A DNA stretch of 64,000 nucleotides, taken from positions 3,658,001-3,722,000 of the forward strand of contig NZ_CP150452.1 in the NCBI RefSeq assembly GCF_051307045.1. Direction: 5' to 3'. Below the pieces are notes generated by a model. That model worked only from the letters and a program-made list of their open reading frames with translations. It did no database searches and was not told where the DNA came from. Made by a program: the position numbers and the translations under genes. How positions within the stretch are numbered: position 1 is the first letter of the stretch; each line of letters begins with the position of its first letter. This DNA comes from Dryocola sp031988645. GTDB lineage: Bacteria > Pseudomonadota > Gammaproteobacteria > Enterobacterales > Enterobacteriaceae. Below, in pieces: positions 57,835-64,000 of this stretch.

Positions 57835-58062
57835 TTACCCGATCTCACCCTGGGTGCGATAGATGACATACTCCAGCAGCTGGCGGTAGGTATCGGTGGT
57901 CAGAACATCCTGCTCCTGCTCAAGACGATGAATAAGCGTGGCAATGACGTCTTTATTCGACAGAGGCTTGCCCGACATCAGAATCTCAAGCGCAACGCTA
58001 CCTAACCGCTGAGGCGCATCCGTTGTCCACAGCCCCGTCACCTTCATAAATTCCTCAGGCAT
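57835..58062 (-). CDS. AriR/YmgB-family small regulator
   Basis: A 75-residue protein resembling E. coli AriR (YmgB), YcgZ and YmgA. Shared features are the LGSVALEILMSGKPLSNKDVI segment and IHRLEQEQDVLTTDTYRQLLEYVI, a helical dimer fold. AriR-family proteins are small connectors or DNA-associated proteins linked to biofilm and acid resistance through the Rcs system. Specific function here is unknown. It is convergent with garD and begins the AT-rich islet. Confidence 0.7.
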   Translation of the reverse strand: MPEEFMKVTGLWTTDAPQRLGSVALEILMSGKPLSNKDVIATLIHRLEQEQDVLTTDTYRQLLEYVIYRTQGEIG

Positions 58063-58756
58063 TTTTCAAGTCTCCATTTGTCAGCAATAAGGGTTTTTCT
58101 GGTTAACTTCTGGACGTTGCTGGCGTCATGGCCCACCAGCTCAGAAGGCGATGACAAAAAAATAGTTCACCCGCCTTAACTTTCAAGCAACCGCCCGCTT
58201 TTTTATTATCGACGCTGGCTAACACATAAATAAAATTTATAAAAAAAAGGATAATTATCCTCTTTTTTACTCACAATTTAGTATCCGGCCCTTACTACCT
58301 GCTATGTAAAGTTCGGTAATTTCCCCGCGGGCTTTCCAACCTGTTTATAGTATTAATCTAAAATCCCCATAAGAAATCATTAACATCTTTTATGAATAAT
58401 ACTGAAAATTTAATTCAGATTGAGAAACTTCCTGGCGAAAAAAAATCGATCAAAAAGCAAACAAATCAAATTTGTTAATAGAAAACATCCTGATGAAAAA
58501 TAAGAATTTTATTAAACTAAATCAAAAAAGTGATCCTTTTCAATGGCTTAAATTAAGATGCCAGGCTAATATTCATATATTGAATGATTGTTAACAAAAC
58601 ATTGGGAAAAAGAATCCCTGAACAAGCTTATATCACAGCTCATCACAATAGATCAGAACGGCTAATATCTGTCACAAGCTGGCGGGAGGCCAGGCGACGG
58701 CCTGGAGAGATGCACAGGCAGGATTTAACATTAACAGGAGCTTCAGGAGACCAGCA
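58063..58756. other. AT-rich intergenic islet without a recognised gene
   Basis: About 690 bases, much more AT-rich than the flanks, with many A/T tracts (for example 58195-58260 and 58420-58600). I see no conserved gene, tRNA or IS remnant. Such composition suggests horizontally acquired or H-NS-bound DNA. One small ORF is possible (58493-58594). Multiple TATAAT-like hexamers make promoter calls unreliable. Confidence 0.7.
58493..58594 (+). CDS. possible small ORF in the AT-rich islet
   Basis: A 33-codon ORF starting MKNKNFIKLNQKSDP and ending LNDC-stop. No good ribosome-binding site precedes it and I recognise no homologue. Random ORFs of this size are common in AT-rich DNA, so this is a weak call recorded only for completeness. 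Confidence 0.15.
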   Translation: MKNKNFIKLNQKSDPFQWLKLRCQANIHILNDC

Positions 58757-59107
58757 ATGAAATGGAAAGTCATTGACTCATTGGTTAGCCCTTCTACAGG
58801 GACAGTATTTTCATGCGTCATTTCAGCGCGTAATTTAAAGCTGGTGCTGTGGTATGAGGCCACGCTGTTTTTAAAAGCCGGAGACGAATTAACCACCAGC
58901 GACCTGGGCTTTTTTATTAATGGCAGGAAAAATGAAATCGCGCTCTGCAATGTGAGCGCATTTAATGCACAACTGTGGAAAACCATGCGCGAGAAATCAG
59001 AATGCCCCGGCAATGGGATCGACCATCCGCAAACCTGTACCAACCCCGCGCCTTGTAAAATAAAAACCTGCCCCTTCGGTCTGAACAAAGCTTCGGAGCC
59101 GGTTTAA
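58757..59107 (+). CDS. hypothetical protein, Cys-rich C-terminus
   Basis: A 116-residue ORF that I do not recognise. AGGAGA lies 6 bases upstream of the ATG. The first 75 residues look like a compact alpha/beta domain (KWKVIDSLVSPSTGTVFSC, LVLWYEATLFLKAGDE). The C-terminal third has cysteines at 82, 94, 100 and 105 (SEC, QTC, APC, KTC), plus Cys20 and Cys64. No signal peptide or membrane segment is visible. The Cys spacing could bind a metal or form disulfides; that is a guess. It sits at the edge of the AT-rich islet beside rsmI, suggesting an accessory gene. Confidence 0.65.
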   Translation: MKWKVIDSLVSPSTGTVFSCVISARNLKLVLWYEATLFLKAGDELTTSDLGFFINGRKNEIALCNVSAFNAQLWKTMREKSECPGNGIDHPQTCTNPAPCKIKTCPFGLNKASEPV

Positions 59108-59193
59108 ATACGCAACGCTTCGCTAAAAACACAGCGGCAGGGATAAAAAGAGCGCCCGGCGCTCAGGCCAGGCTGCAAAGCTACGCGGAAACC

Positions 59194-60060
59194 TTATTTC
59201 GCAGCTTTTTCAAGAGCATATTTATACAGCGCATTCTTTTTCACGCCGTGAATTTCGGCAGCAAGCGCAGCGGCTTTTTTCAGCGGCAGTTCTGCCTGCA
59301 GCAGCGCGAGGGTGCGCAACGCATCGGCGGGCAGCGCATCGTCGCTTTGCGCTTTAAAACCTTCAACGATCAGCACCATCTCGCCTTTTCGACGGTTCTC
59401 GTCCTCTTTAACCCATGCCGCCAGCTCTGCGATTGGCGCGCCGTGAATTGATTCCCACGTTTTGGTCAGCTCCCGCGCCAGCACCACGTAGCGGGATTCA
59501 CCGAGCACCGCACAAATATCGTCTAAACTGTCGAGTAAACGGTGGGTGGACTCATAGAAAATCAGCGTGCGCGGCTCTTGCTCAAGGGCTTTTAGCGCAT
59601 CGCGCCGACCTTTGGATTTCGCCGGCAGAAAACCTTCATAACAGAAGCGGTCCGAGGGCAGTCCGGCCGCGCTTAACGCCGCAATGGCAGCGCACGGGCC
59701 GGGCAGAGGCACCACGCGGATCCCGGCCTCGCGGCAGGTACGCACCAGGTGATAACCGGGATCGTTAATCAGCGGCGTACCGGCATCAGAAACCAGAGCA
59801 ATACTTTGCCCTTCCTGCAGCTTCGCCAGTAACGATTCTGATTTTTGTTGCTCATTATGATCGTGCAATGCGAACAGGCGCGCATTAATGCCAAAATGCT
59901 GCAGCAATAAACCGGTATGACGAGTATCTTCGGCAGCAATCAGGTCAACGCTTTGCAACACGGATAACGCCCGCTGTGTGATATCGCCGAGGTTACCGAT
60001 AGGGGTCGGAACGATGTAGAGCGTGCTGGCAGAAATCGCCGCCGTTTCGAGTTGTTTCAT
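59194..60060 (-). CDS. rsmI: 16S rRNA (cytidine-1402-2'-O)-methyltransferase
   Basis: A 288-residue tetrapyrrole-methylase-fold enzyme that 2'-O-methylates C1402 in the decoding centre. Signatures: TLYIVPTPIGNLGDITQRAL near the N-terminus, AAEDTRHTGLLL, and SDAGTPLINDPG near 90. It is divergent from lpoA, whose start lies 64 bases away, as in E. coli. Confidence 0.96.
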   Translation of the reverse strand: MKQLETAAISASTLYIVPTPIGNLGDITQRALSVLQSVDLIAAEDTRHTGLLLQHFGINARLFALHDHNEQQKSESLLAKLQEGQSIALVSDAGTPLINDPGYHLVRTCREAGIRVVPLPGPCAAIAALSAAGLPSDRFCYEGFLPAKSKGRRDALKALEQEPRTLIFYESTHRLLDSLDDICAVLGESRYVVLARELTKTWESIHGAPIAELAAWVKEDENRRKGEMVLIVEGFKAQSDDALPADALRTLALLQAELPLKKAAALAAEIHGVKKNALYKYALEKAAK

Positions 60061-60123
60061 TGTTTCATCCGTATTGCCGATTTAATATTGAACACTTAAG
60101 AAGAAAAATTCACTGGATACAGC

Positions 60124-62163
60124 ATGCTACCGTCTAAATTTATTCATTCTAAAGCCGGGCGCTGTCTGCCTGTCGTGCTTGCAGCCCTGATCTTCGCCGG
60201 CTGTACCGCGAAAGCGCCAGACCAGTCCGCCGCTCACATACAGGGCGAAGCCGCTGCGGATTCCGCGTACTACCTGCAACAGATGCAGCAAAGCGCAGAT
60301 GATAGCAAGACCACCTGGCAATTACTCGCCATTCATGCGCTGCTTGGCGAAGGCAAGACCCGGCAGGCGGTAGAGCTTTTCAACCAACTGCCGCAACAGA
60401 TGGATGAAGTCCAGCGCCGTGAAAGGGCGCTGCTGATGCCGGAAATCAAAATCGCGCAGAAAGATTATGCCGGCGCCAATATGCTGCTGGCGAAGCTCGA
60501 TCCCTCCACGCTCAACAAAAAGCAGCAGGGCCGATATTATCAGGCGGTAATCGATGCCGGCCAGAACCGCCCGTCGCTGGAGCTGCTGCGCGCCTATATT
60601 GCTCAGGAGCCGATGCTCAAGGGCAGCGCGCATCAAAAAAATATCGACGGCACCTGGCAGACGCTGTCTGAGCTTACGCCTGAACAAATGAACGCCATGG
60701 TTATCAACGCGGATGAAAACGTTCTGCAGGGGTGGCTGGATCTGCAGCGCGTCTGGAACGACAACCGCAGCGATCCCAACATGCTGAAGGCCGGCATTAA
60801 AGACTGGCAAACCCGCTATCCGCACAACCCGGGCGCAAAAACGCTGCCGACCCAGTTGAGCAATATGGAAAACTATCAGCCGGCCTCCGTAGGTAAGATT
60901 GCGCTGCTGCTGCCGTTGAACGGCCAGGCCGCGGTGTTTGGCCGCGCCATCCAGCAGGGTTTTGAAGCGGCGAAGAATGAAGGTTCCGCGCCCGTGACGG
61001 CGGTTAGCGCGCCTGCACAAACGCCAGATGCCGGCGCGCAGCCTGCAGCTGTCGACGCTAACGCGGTAGCCAGTCCGTCAGACGCCTCGGTCAGCGATCT
61101 GACTGACGAACAGGCAGCGGATCCGGCGCCAGCACAACCGGCCCAGCCAGCGGCGCAGAACGCGATGGCCGCTCCGGCTAATCCCGCAGCCGAAGTGAAA
61201 ATCTACGATACCAGCTCGCAGCCGTTGGATCAGGCGCTCGCGCAGGCGCAGCAGGATGGCGCTACGCTTGTCGTAGGTCCGCTGCTCAAAAACGACGTCG
61301 ACCGGCTCGCCGGCAGCAGCACCCCTTTGAATATCCTCGCGCTAAACCAGCCGGAAAACGTGCAGAACCGCCCGAATATCTGCTACTTCGCCCTTTCGCC
61401 GGAAGACGAAGCGCGGGATGCGGCGGATCATATCTGGCAGGAAGGCCATCGCGCGCCGCTGCTGCTGGTGCCGCGTAGCGCGCTGGGCGATCGCGTAACC
61501 AAAGCCTTTAGCGCCGAATGGCAGAAGCTGGGCGGCGGCATCGTTCTGCAACAGCAGTTTGGCTCCGTGGGCGAGCTCAAACAGGGCATCAACAGCGGTT
61601 CCGGCATCGCCCTGACCGGTACGCCCGTGGCTTCTTCCACGCCGCAGCAAGAGGCGGTGACCATCGGCGGCCTGACCATTCCTGCGCCGCCAACGGACGC
61701 GCAAATTACCGCAGGCTCGGCCGGTGGCGTCGACGCCGCCTATATCGTGGCCACGCCTGACGAAGTGGCGCTGATCAAGCCGATGATCGCCATGCGCACC
61801 GGCAGCCGCAGCAGCGCCCAGCTGTACGCCAGCTCGCGCAGCTCGCAGGGCGTGAACGGCCCGGACTTCCGTCTGGAGATGGAAGGCCTGCAGTTCAGCG
61901 AAATTCCGATGCTCTCCGGCGGCAATGCGTCCCTGCAGCAGCAGGCGCTAAGCGCGGTGCGCAACGACTATTCGCTTGCGCGCCTGTACGCCATGGGCGC
62001 TGACGCCTGGCTGCTGGCAAACCATTTCTCCCAGCTCCGTCAGGTGCCGGGCTACCAGGTGAGCGGCAACACCGGCACGCTCTCTGCCAGCCAGGACTGC
62101 GTCATTAACAGGAAGTTAAATTGGCTGAAATTCTCTCAGGGTCAAATCATCCCGGCCGGCTGA
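60124..62163 (+). CDS. lpoA: outer membrane lipoprotein LpoA, activator of PBP1A
   Basis: A 679-residue lipoprotein (E. coli 678) that spans the periplasm to activate the peptidoglycan synthase PBP1A. It has a signal peptide with lipobox FAGC (lipidated Cys27), an N-terminal TPR-like helical domain (about 35-250), and a C-terminal periplasmic-binding-protein-like domain (from about 255). The C-domain is interrupted near residues 297-360 by an Ala/Pro/Gln/Asp-rich low-complexity insert. It overlaps yraN by 43 bases in another frame. Confidence 0.95.
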   Translation: MLPSKFIHSKAGRCLPVVLAALIFAGCTAKAPDQSAAHIQGEAAADSAYYLQQMQQSADDSKTTWQLLAIHALLGEGKTRQAVELFNQLPQQMDEVQRRERALLMPEIKIAQKDYAGANMLLAKLDPSTLNKKQQGRYYQAVIDAGQNRPSLELLRAYIAQEPMLKGSAHQKNIDGTWQTLSELTPEQMNAMVINADENVLQGWLDLQRVWNDNRSDPNMLKAGIKDWQTRYPHNPGAKTLPTQLSNMENYQPASVGKIALLLPLNGQAAVFGRAIQQGFEAAKNEGSAPVTAVSAPAQTPDAGAQPAAVDANAVASPSDASVSDLTDEQAADPAPAQPAQPAAQNAMAAPANPAAEVKIYDTSSQPLDQALAQAQQDGATLVVGPLLKNDVDRLAGSSTPLNILALNQPENVQNRPNICYFALSPEDEARDAADHIWQEGHRAPLLLVPRSALGDRVTKAFSAEWQKLGGGIVLQQQFGSVGELKQGINSGSGIALTGTPVASSTPQQEAVTIGGLTIPAPPTDAQITAGSAGGVDAAYIVATPDEVALIKPMIAMRTGSRSSAQLYASSRSSQGVNGPDFRLEMEGLQFSEIPMLSGGNASLQQQALSAVRNDYSLARLYAMGADAWLLANHFSQLRQVPGYQVSGNTGTLSASQDCVINRKLNWLKFSQGQIIPAG

Positions 62164-62516
62164 GTCGTCAACGGGCAGGCGCGCACTATGAGCTGCAGGC
62201 GCGCCGCTTTCTTGAGCGCGAAGGACTGCGCTTTATCGCCGCCAACGTCCGCGTGCGCGGCGGTGAAATCGATCTCATCATGAAACATCATCACGTCATC
62301 GTCTTTGTCGAAGTGCGTTACCGTCGCAGCCCGCGCTTTGGAGGCGCGGCGGCAAGCGTCACCCGCGGCAAACAGCAAAAGTTGCTGCATGCCGCACGGA
62401 ATTGGCTTGCCCGCACTTCAGGAAGTTTTGATACTGTGGATTGCCGTTTCGATGTGTTAGCCTTCACCGGCAACGAAATAGAGTGGTTAACCAACGCGTT
62501 TACCGCAGATGTTTAA
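62121..62516 (+). CDS. yraN: UPF0102 family protein YraN (nuclease-like fold)
   Basis: A 131-residue protein, the same length as E. coli YraN. Signature: GGEIDLIM, then FVEVRYRRS, matching the D-(E/Q)xK-type nuclease core of the UPF0102 family. The biochemical role is unproven. The TTG start at 62121 follows AGGAAG at proper spacing and lies inside the end of lpoA, indicating translational coupling. Confidence 0.92.
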   Translation: MAEILSGSNHPGRLSRQRAGAHYELQARRFLEREGLRFIAANVRVRGGEIDLIMKHHHVIVFVEVRYRRSPRFGGAAASVTRGKQQKLLHAARNWLARTSGSFDTVDCRFDVLAFTGNEIEWLTNAFTADV

Positions 62517-62535
62517 AGTAACCAGGTAGAACAAC

Positions 62536-63126
62536 GTGCTCGAAAGAATCAAAGTCTGCTTCACGGAAAGTATTCAAACCCAGATTGCCGCAGCGGAAGC
62601 TCTGCCAGACGCTATCTCCCGTGCAGCTATGACGCTGGTTCAGTCGCTGCTTAACGGCAATAAAATCCTGTGCTGTGGCAACGGTACCTCAGCTGCTAAT
62701 GCACAGCATTTTGCTGCCAGTATGATTAACCGCTTTGAAACCGAGCGCCCAAGCTTACCTGCTATTGCACTTAATGCCGATAATGTGGTCTTAACCGCTA
62801 TCGCAAACGACCGTTTGCATGAAGAAGTGTACGCCAAACAAGTACGTGCGTTAGGCCATGCCGGCGACGTGCTGCTGGCCATCTCAACCCGGGGCAACAG
62901 CCGGGATATCGTAAAAGCGGTGGAAGCGGCGGTCACGCGCGATATGACCATCGTAGCCTTAACGGGCTACGACGGCGGCGAGCTTGCCGGGCTGCTGGGG
63001 CCGCAGGACGTGGAAATCCGCATCCCTTCGCACCGCAGCGCGCGCATTCAGGAAATGCATATGCTGACGGTTAACTGCTTATGTGATTTGATTGATAACA
63101 CGTTATTCCCTCACCAGGACGATTAA
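62536..63126 (+). CDS. diaA: DnaA initiator-associating protein DiaA
   Basis: A 196-residue SIS-domain protein that forms tetramers, binds DnaA and promotes ordered assembly at oriC. SIS features: NGTSAANAQHFAASMINRFE near 50 and AISTRGNSRDIVKA near 115 (GmhA-like phosphosugar-isomerase fold without isomerase role). It starts with GTG. Length equals E. coli. It lies 20 bases after yraN and 9 bases before dolP. Confidence 0.96.
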   Translation: MLERIKVCFTESIQTQIAAAEALPDAISRAAMTLVQSLLNGNKILCCGNGTSAANAQHFAASMINRFETERPSLPAIALNADNVVLTAIANDRLHEEVYAKQVRALGHAGDVLLAISTRGNSRDIVKAVEAAVTRDMTIVALTGYDGGELAGLLGPQDVEIRIPSHRSARIQEMHMLTVNCLCDLIDNTLFPHQDD

Positions 63127-63135
63127 GGAGTACAG

Positions 63136-63712
63136 ATGAAGGCATTTAAGCCACTTGCAGTCCTTATAACCGCGATTGCGCTACAGGGCTGTGTTGCCGC
63201 CGCGGTGGTTGGCAGTGCGGCCGTTGCCACCAAAACGGCGACCGACCCGCGCACCGTAGGCACCCAGGTTGATGACGGCACGCTGGAGCTGCGCGTGAAC
63301 AGCGCGCTGGGCAAAGACGAACAGCTGAAGAAAGACGCGCGTATCAACGTGACCGCCTATCAGGGAAAAGTCCTGCTGACCGGGCAGACGCAGAATACCG
63401 AGCTGGCCTCGCGCGCGAAACAGATCGCGCTGGGCGTAGACGGTGCGACCGAGGTGTATAACGAAATCCGCAATATCGCCCCGGTTGGTCTGGGAACGGC
63501 GTCAACGGATACCTGGATCACCACTAAAGTTCGCTCGCAGCTGCTGGCAAGCGACCAGGTGAAATCTTCTAACGTGAAGGTCACCACCGAAAACGGGGAA
63601 GTATTCCTGCTGGGCCTGCTGACCGAAAGAGAAGGCAAGGCGGCCCGCGGATATCGCCAGCCGTGTGAGCGGCGTGAAGCATGTGACCACCGCCTTTACC
63701 GTTTTGAAATAA
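63136..63712 (+). CDS. dolP: division/outer membrane stress lipoprotein DolP (apparent +1 frameshift)
   Basis: A 191-residue outer membrane lipoprotein (YraP) with a lipobox LQGC (lipidated Cys19) and two BON domains (about 46-112 and 120-190). It helps outer membrane integrity and BamA quality control. The frame shifts at GGCCC 63642-63646: TEREGKA then AADIASRVSGVKHVTTAF after removing one C, reaching the stop at 63710-63712 and the E. coli length. Uncorrected, the frame runs open to the end of the window. Confidence 0.94.
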
Positions 63713-63718
63713 ACCCTT

Positions 63719-63741
63719 ACGGCCCTCCGCTGGAGGGCCGT
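63719..63741 (+). terminator. dolP terminator
   Basis: A long GC-rich hairpin ACGGCCCTCC-GC-TGGAGGGCCGT lies 6 bases after dolP, followed by an imperfect T-rich stretch (ATTATTT). It separates dolP from the convergent EIIA gene. Confidence 0.65.
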
Positions 63742-63759
63742 ATTATTTCCCGCGTGGCG

Positions 63760-64000
63760 TCAAAAACGGCTCAAACACTCCATCGCCACCGTTTTAAAAT
63801 CTGCGAAATTGTTGCTGTCTCTGAGCCTTGGCATTGCCCTTTCACGCAGGAAGGTGACGAAGACGTCGTAAATCGCCATCGCCTCCTCATACTCGCTTTT
63901 ACTGATCGCCAGCAGAAAAATCACGTACGCCGTCTCTTCGCCCCAGCTTATTCCCTTTGGCGCCAGCACGGTGTAGACCACGGTTTTATTGGCCATAAGT
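63760..64000 (-). CDS. PTS EIIA type-2 domain protein, C-terminal part
   Basis: The last 80 or so residues of a protein read toward the left, cut by the window end. The segment VYTVLAPKGISWGEETAYVIFLLAIS and the following helix resemble the C-terminal half of fructose/mannitol-type EIIA domains. Such domains occur as separate PTS IIA proteins or at the C-terminus of BglG/MtlR-type antiterminators; I cannot tell which here. The in-frame ATG at 63996 may be internal. It is not the E. coli neighbour of dolP. Confidence 0.55.
   Translation of the reverse strand, partial: LMANKTVVYTVLAPKGISWGEETAYVIFLLAISKSEYEEAMAIYDVFVTFLRERAMPRLRDSNNFADFKTVAMECLSRF

Noticed and set aside
58420..58510. Second tiny ORF (28 codons, MNNTENLIQIEK...) in the AT-rich islet
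   Set aside because: No RBS, no recognisable similarity, and the size is expected by chance in AT-rich DNA.
63996..64000. ATG at 63996 as the true start of the EIIA-type gene
   Set aside because: The frame stays open to the window edge, and EIIA domains are longer than 78 residues, so the start is probably outside.

Overview
The window is a chromosomal segment from a member of the Enterobacterales, almost certainly family Enterobacteriaceae. Nearly every gene is recognisable as the orthologue of an Escherichia coli/Salmonella housekeeping gene, often with identical length. Several features point away from E. coli itself and toward the Klebsiella/Enterobacter/Cedecea side of the family: a GH20 hexosaminidase between ridA and mgtA, a second ArgR-type regulator beside an arcD-like antiporter, and a pmrAB-type two-component pair between dacB and obgE. 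I cannot fix the genus from sequence alone.

Layout. 1-3.5 kb: end of an arginine antiporter gene, an ArgR paralogue, then pyrL-pyrB-pyrI (attenuated pyrimidine operon) and ridA. 3.5-9 kb (minus): hexosaminidase, mgtA with its mgtL leader and a PhoP box. 9-16.3 kb (plus): treR, treBC, nrdDG with FNR and paired NrdR sites. 16.3-25 kb: yraQ, yraR, yhbO, yhbP, yhbQ, yhbS, the anaerobic ubiquinone genes ubiT/ubiU/ubiV, yhbW and mtr. 25-37.3 kb (minus): the RNA/translation cluster deaD (with yrbN), nlpI, pnp, rpsO, truB, rbfA, infB, nusA, rimP. 37.4-43.2 kb: initiator tRNA-Met and tRNA-Leu(GAG), secG, glmM, folP, ftsH, rlmE. 43.3-52.2 kb: yhbY, greA, dacB-basR-basS, obgE-yhbE-rpmA-rplU, ispB, sfsB. 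52.2-57.8 kb: rnpB with a 3' tandem repeat, then the D-galactarate genes garK, garR, garL and divergent garD. 57.8-59.1 kb: a small AT-rich islet with an AriR-family gene and an unrecognised Cys-rich ORF. 59.2-63.7 kb: rsmI, lpoA, yraN, diaA, dolP. The window ends in a PTS EIIA-type domain on the minus strand.

The strongest unexpected signal is technical or epigenetic rather than a new gene system. Fourteen conserved genes, including essential ones (obgE, ispB), each carry exactly one extra base, and in all fourteen the extra base lies in a GGCC motif lengthened by one G or C. Removing that base restores a full-length protein each time. I annotate these as intact genes with an apparent +1 error, not as pseudogenes.

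Relative to the E. coli order as I remember it, the block rsmI-dolP, which normally precedes yraQ, lies after sfsB and rnpB-gar, and nrdG abuts yraQ. All the junctions fall between convergent genes. argG/yhbX and garP, present at the equivalent E. coli positions, are absent here. I found no phage, insertion sequence, CRISPR array or defence locus, and no clear previously undescribed multigene system.
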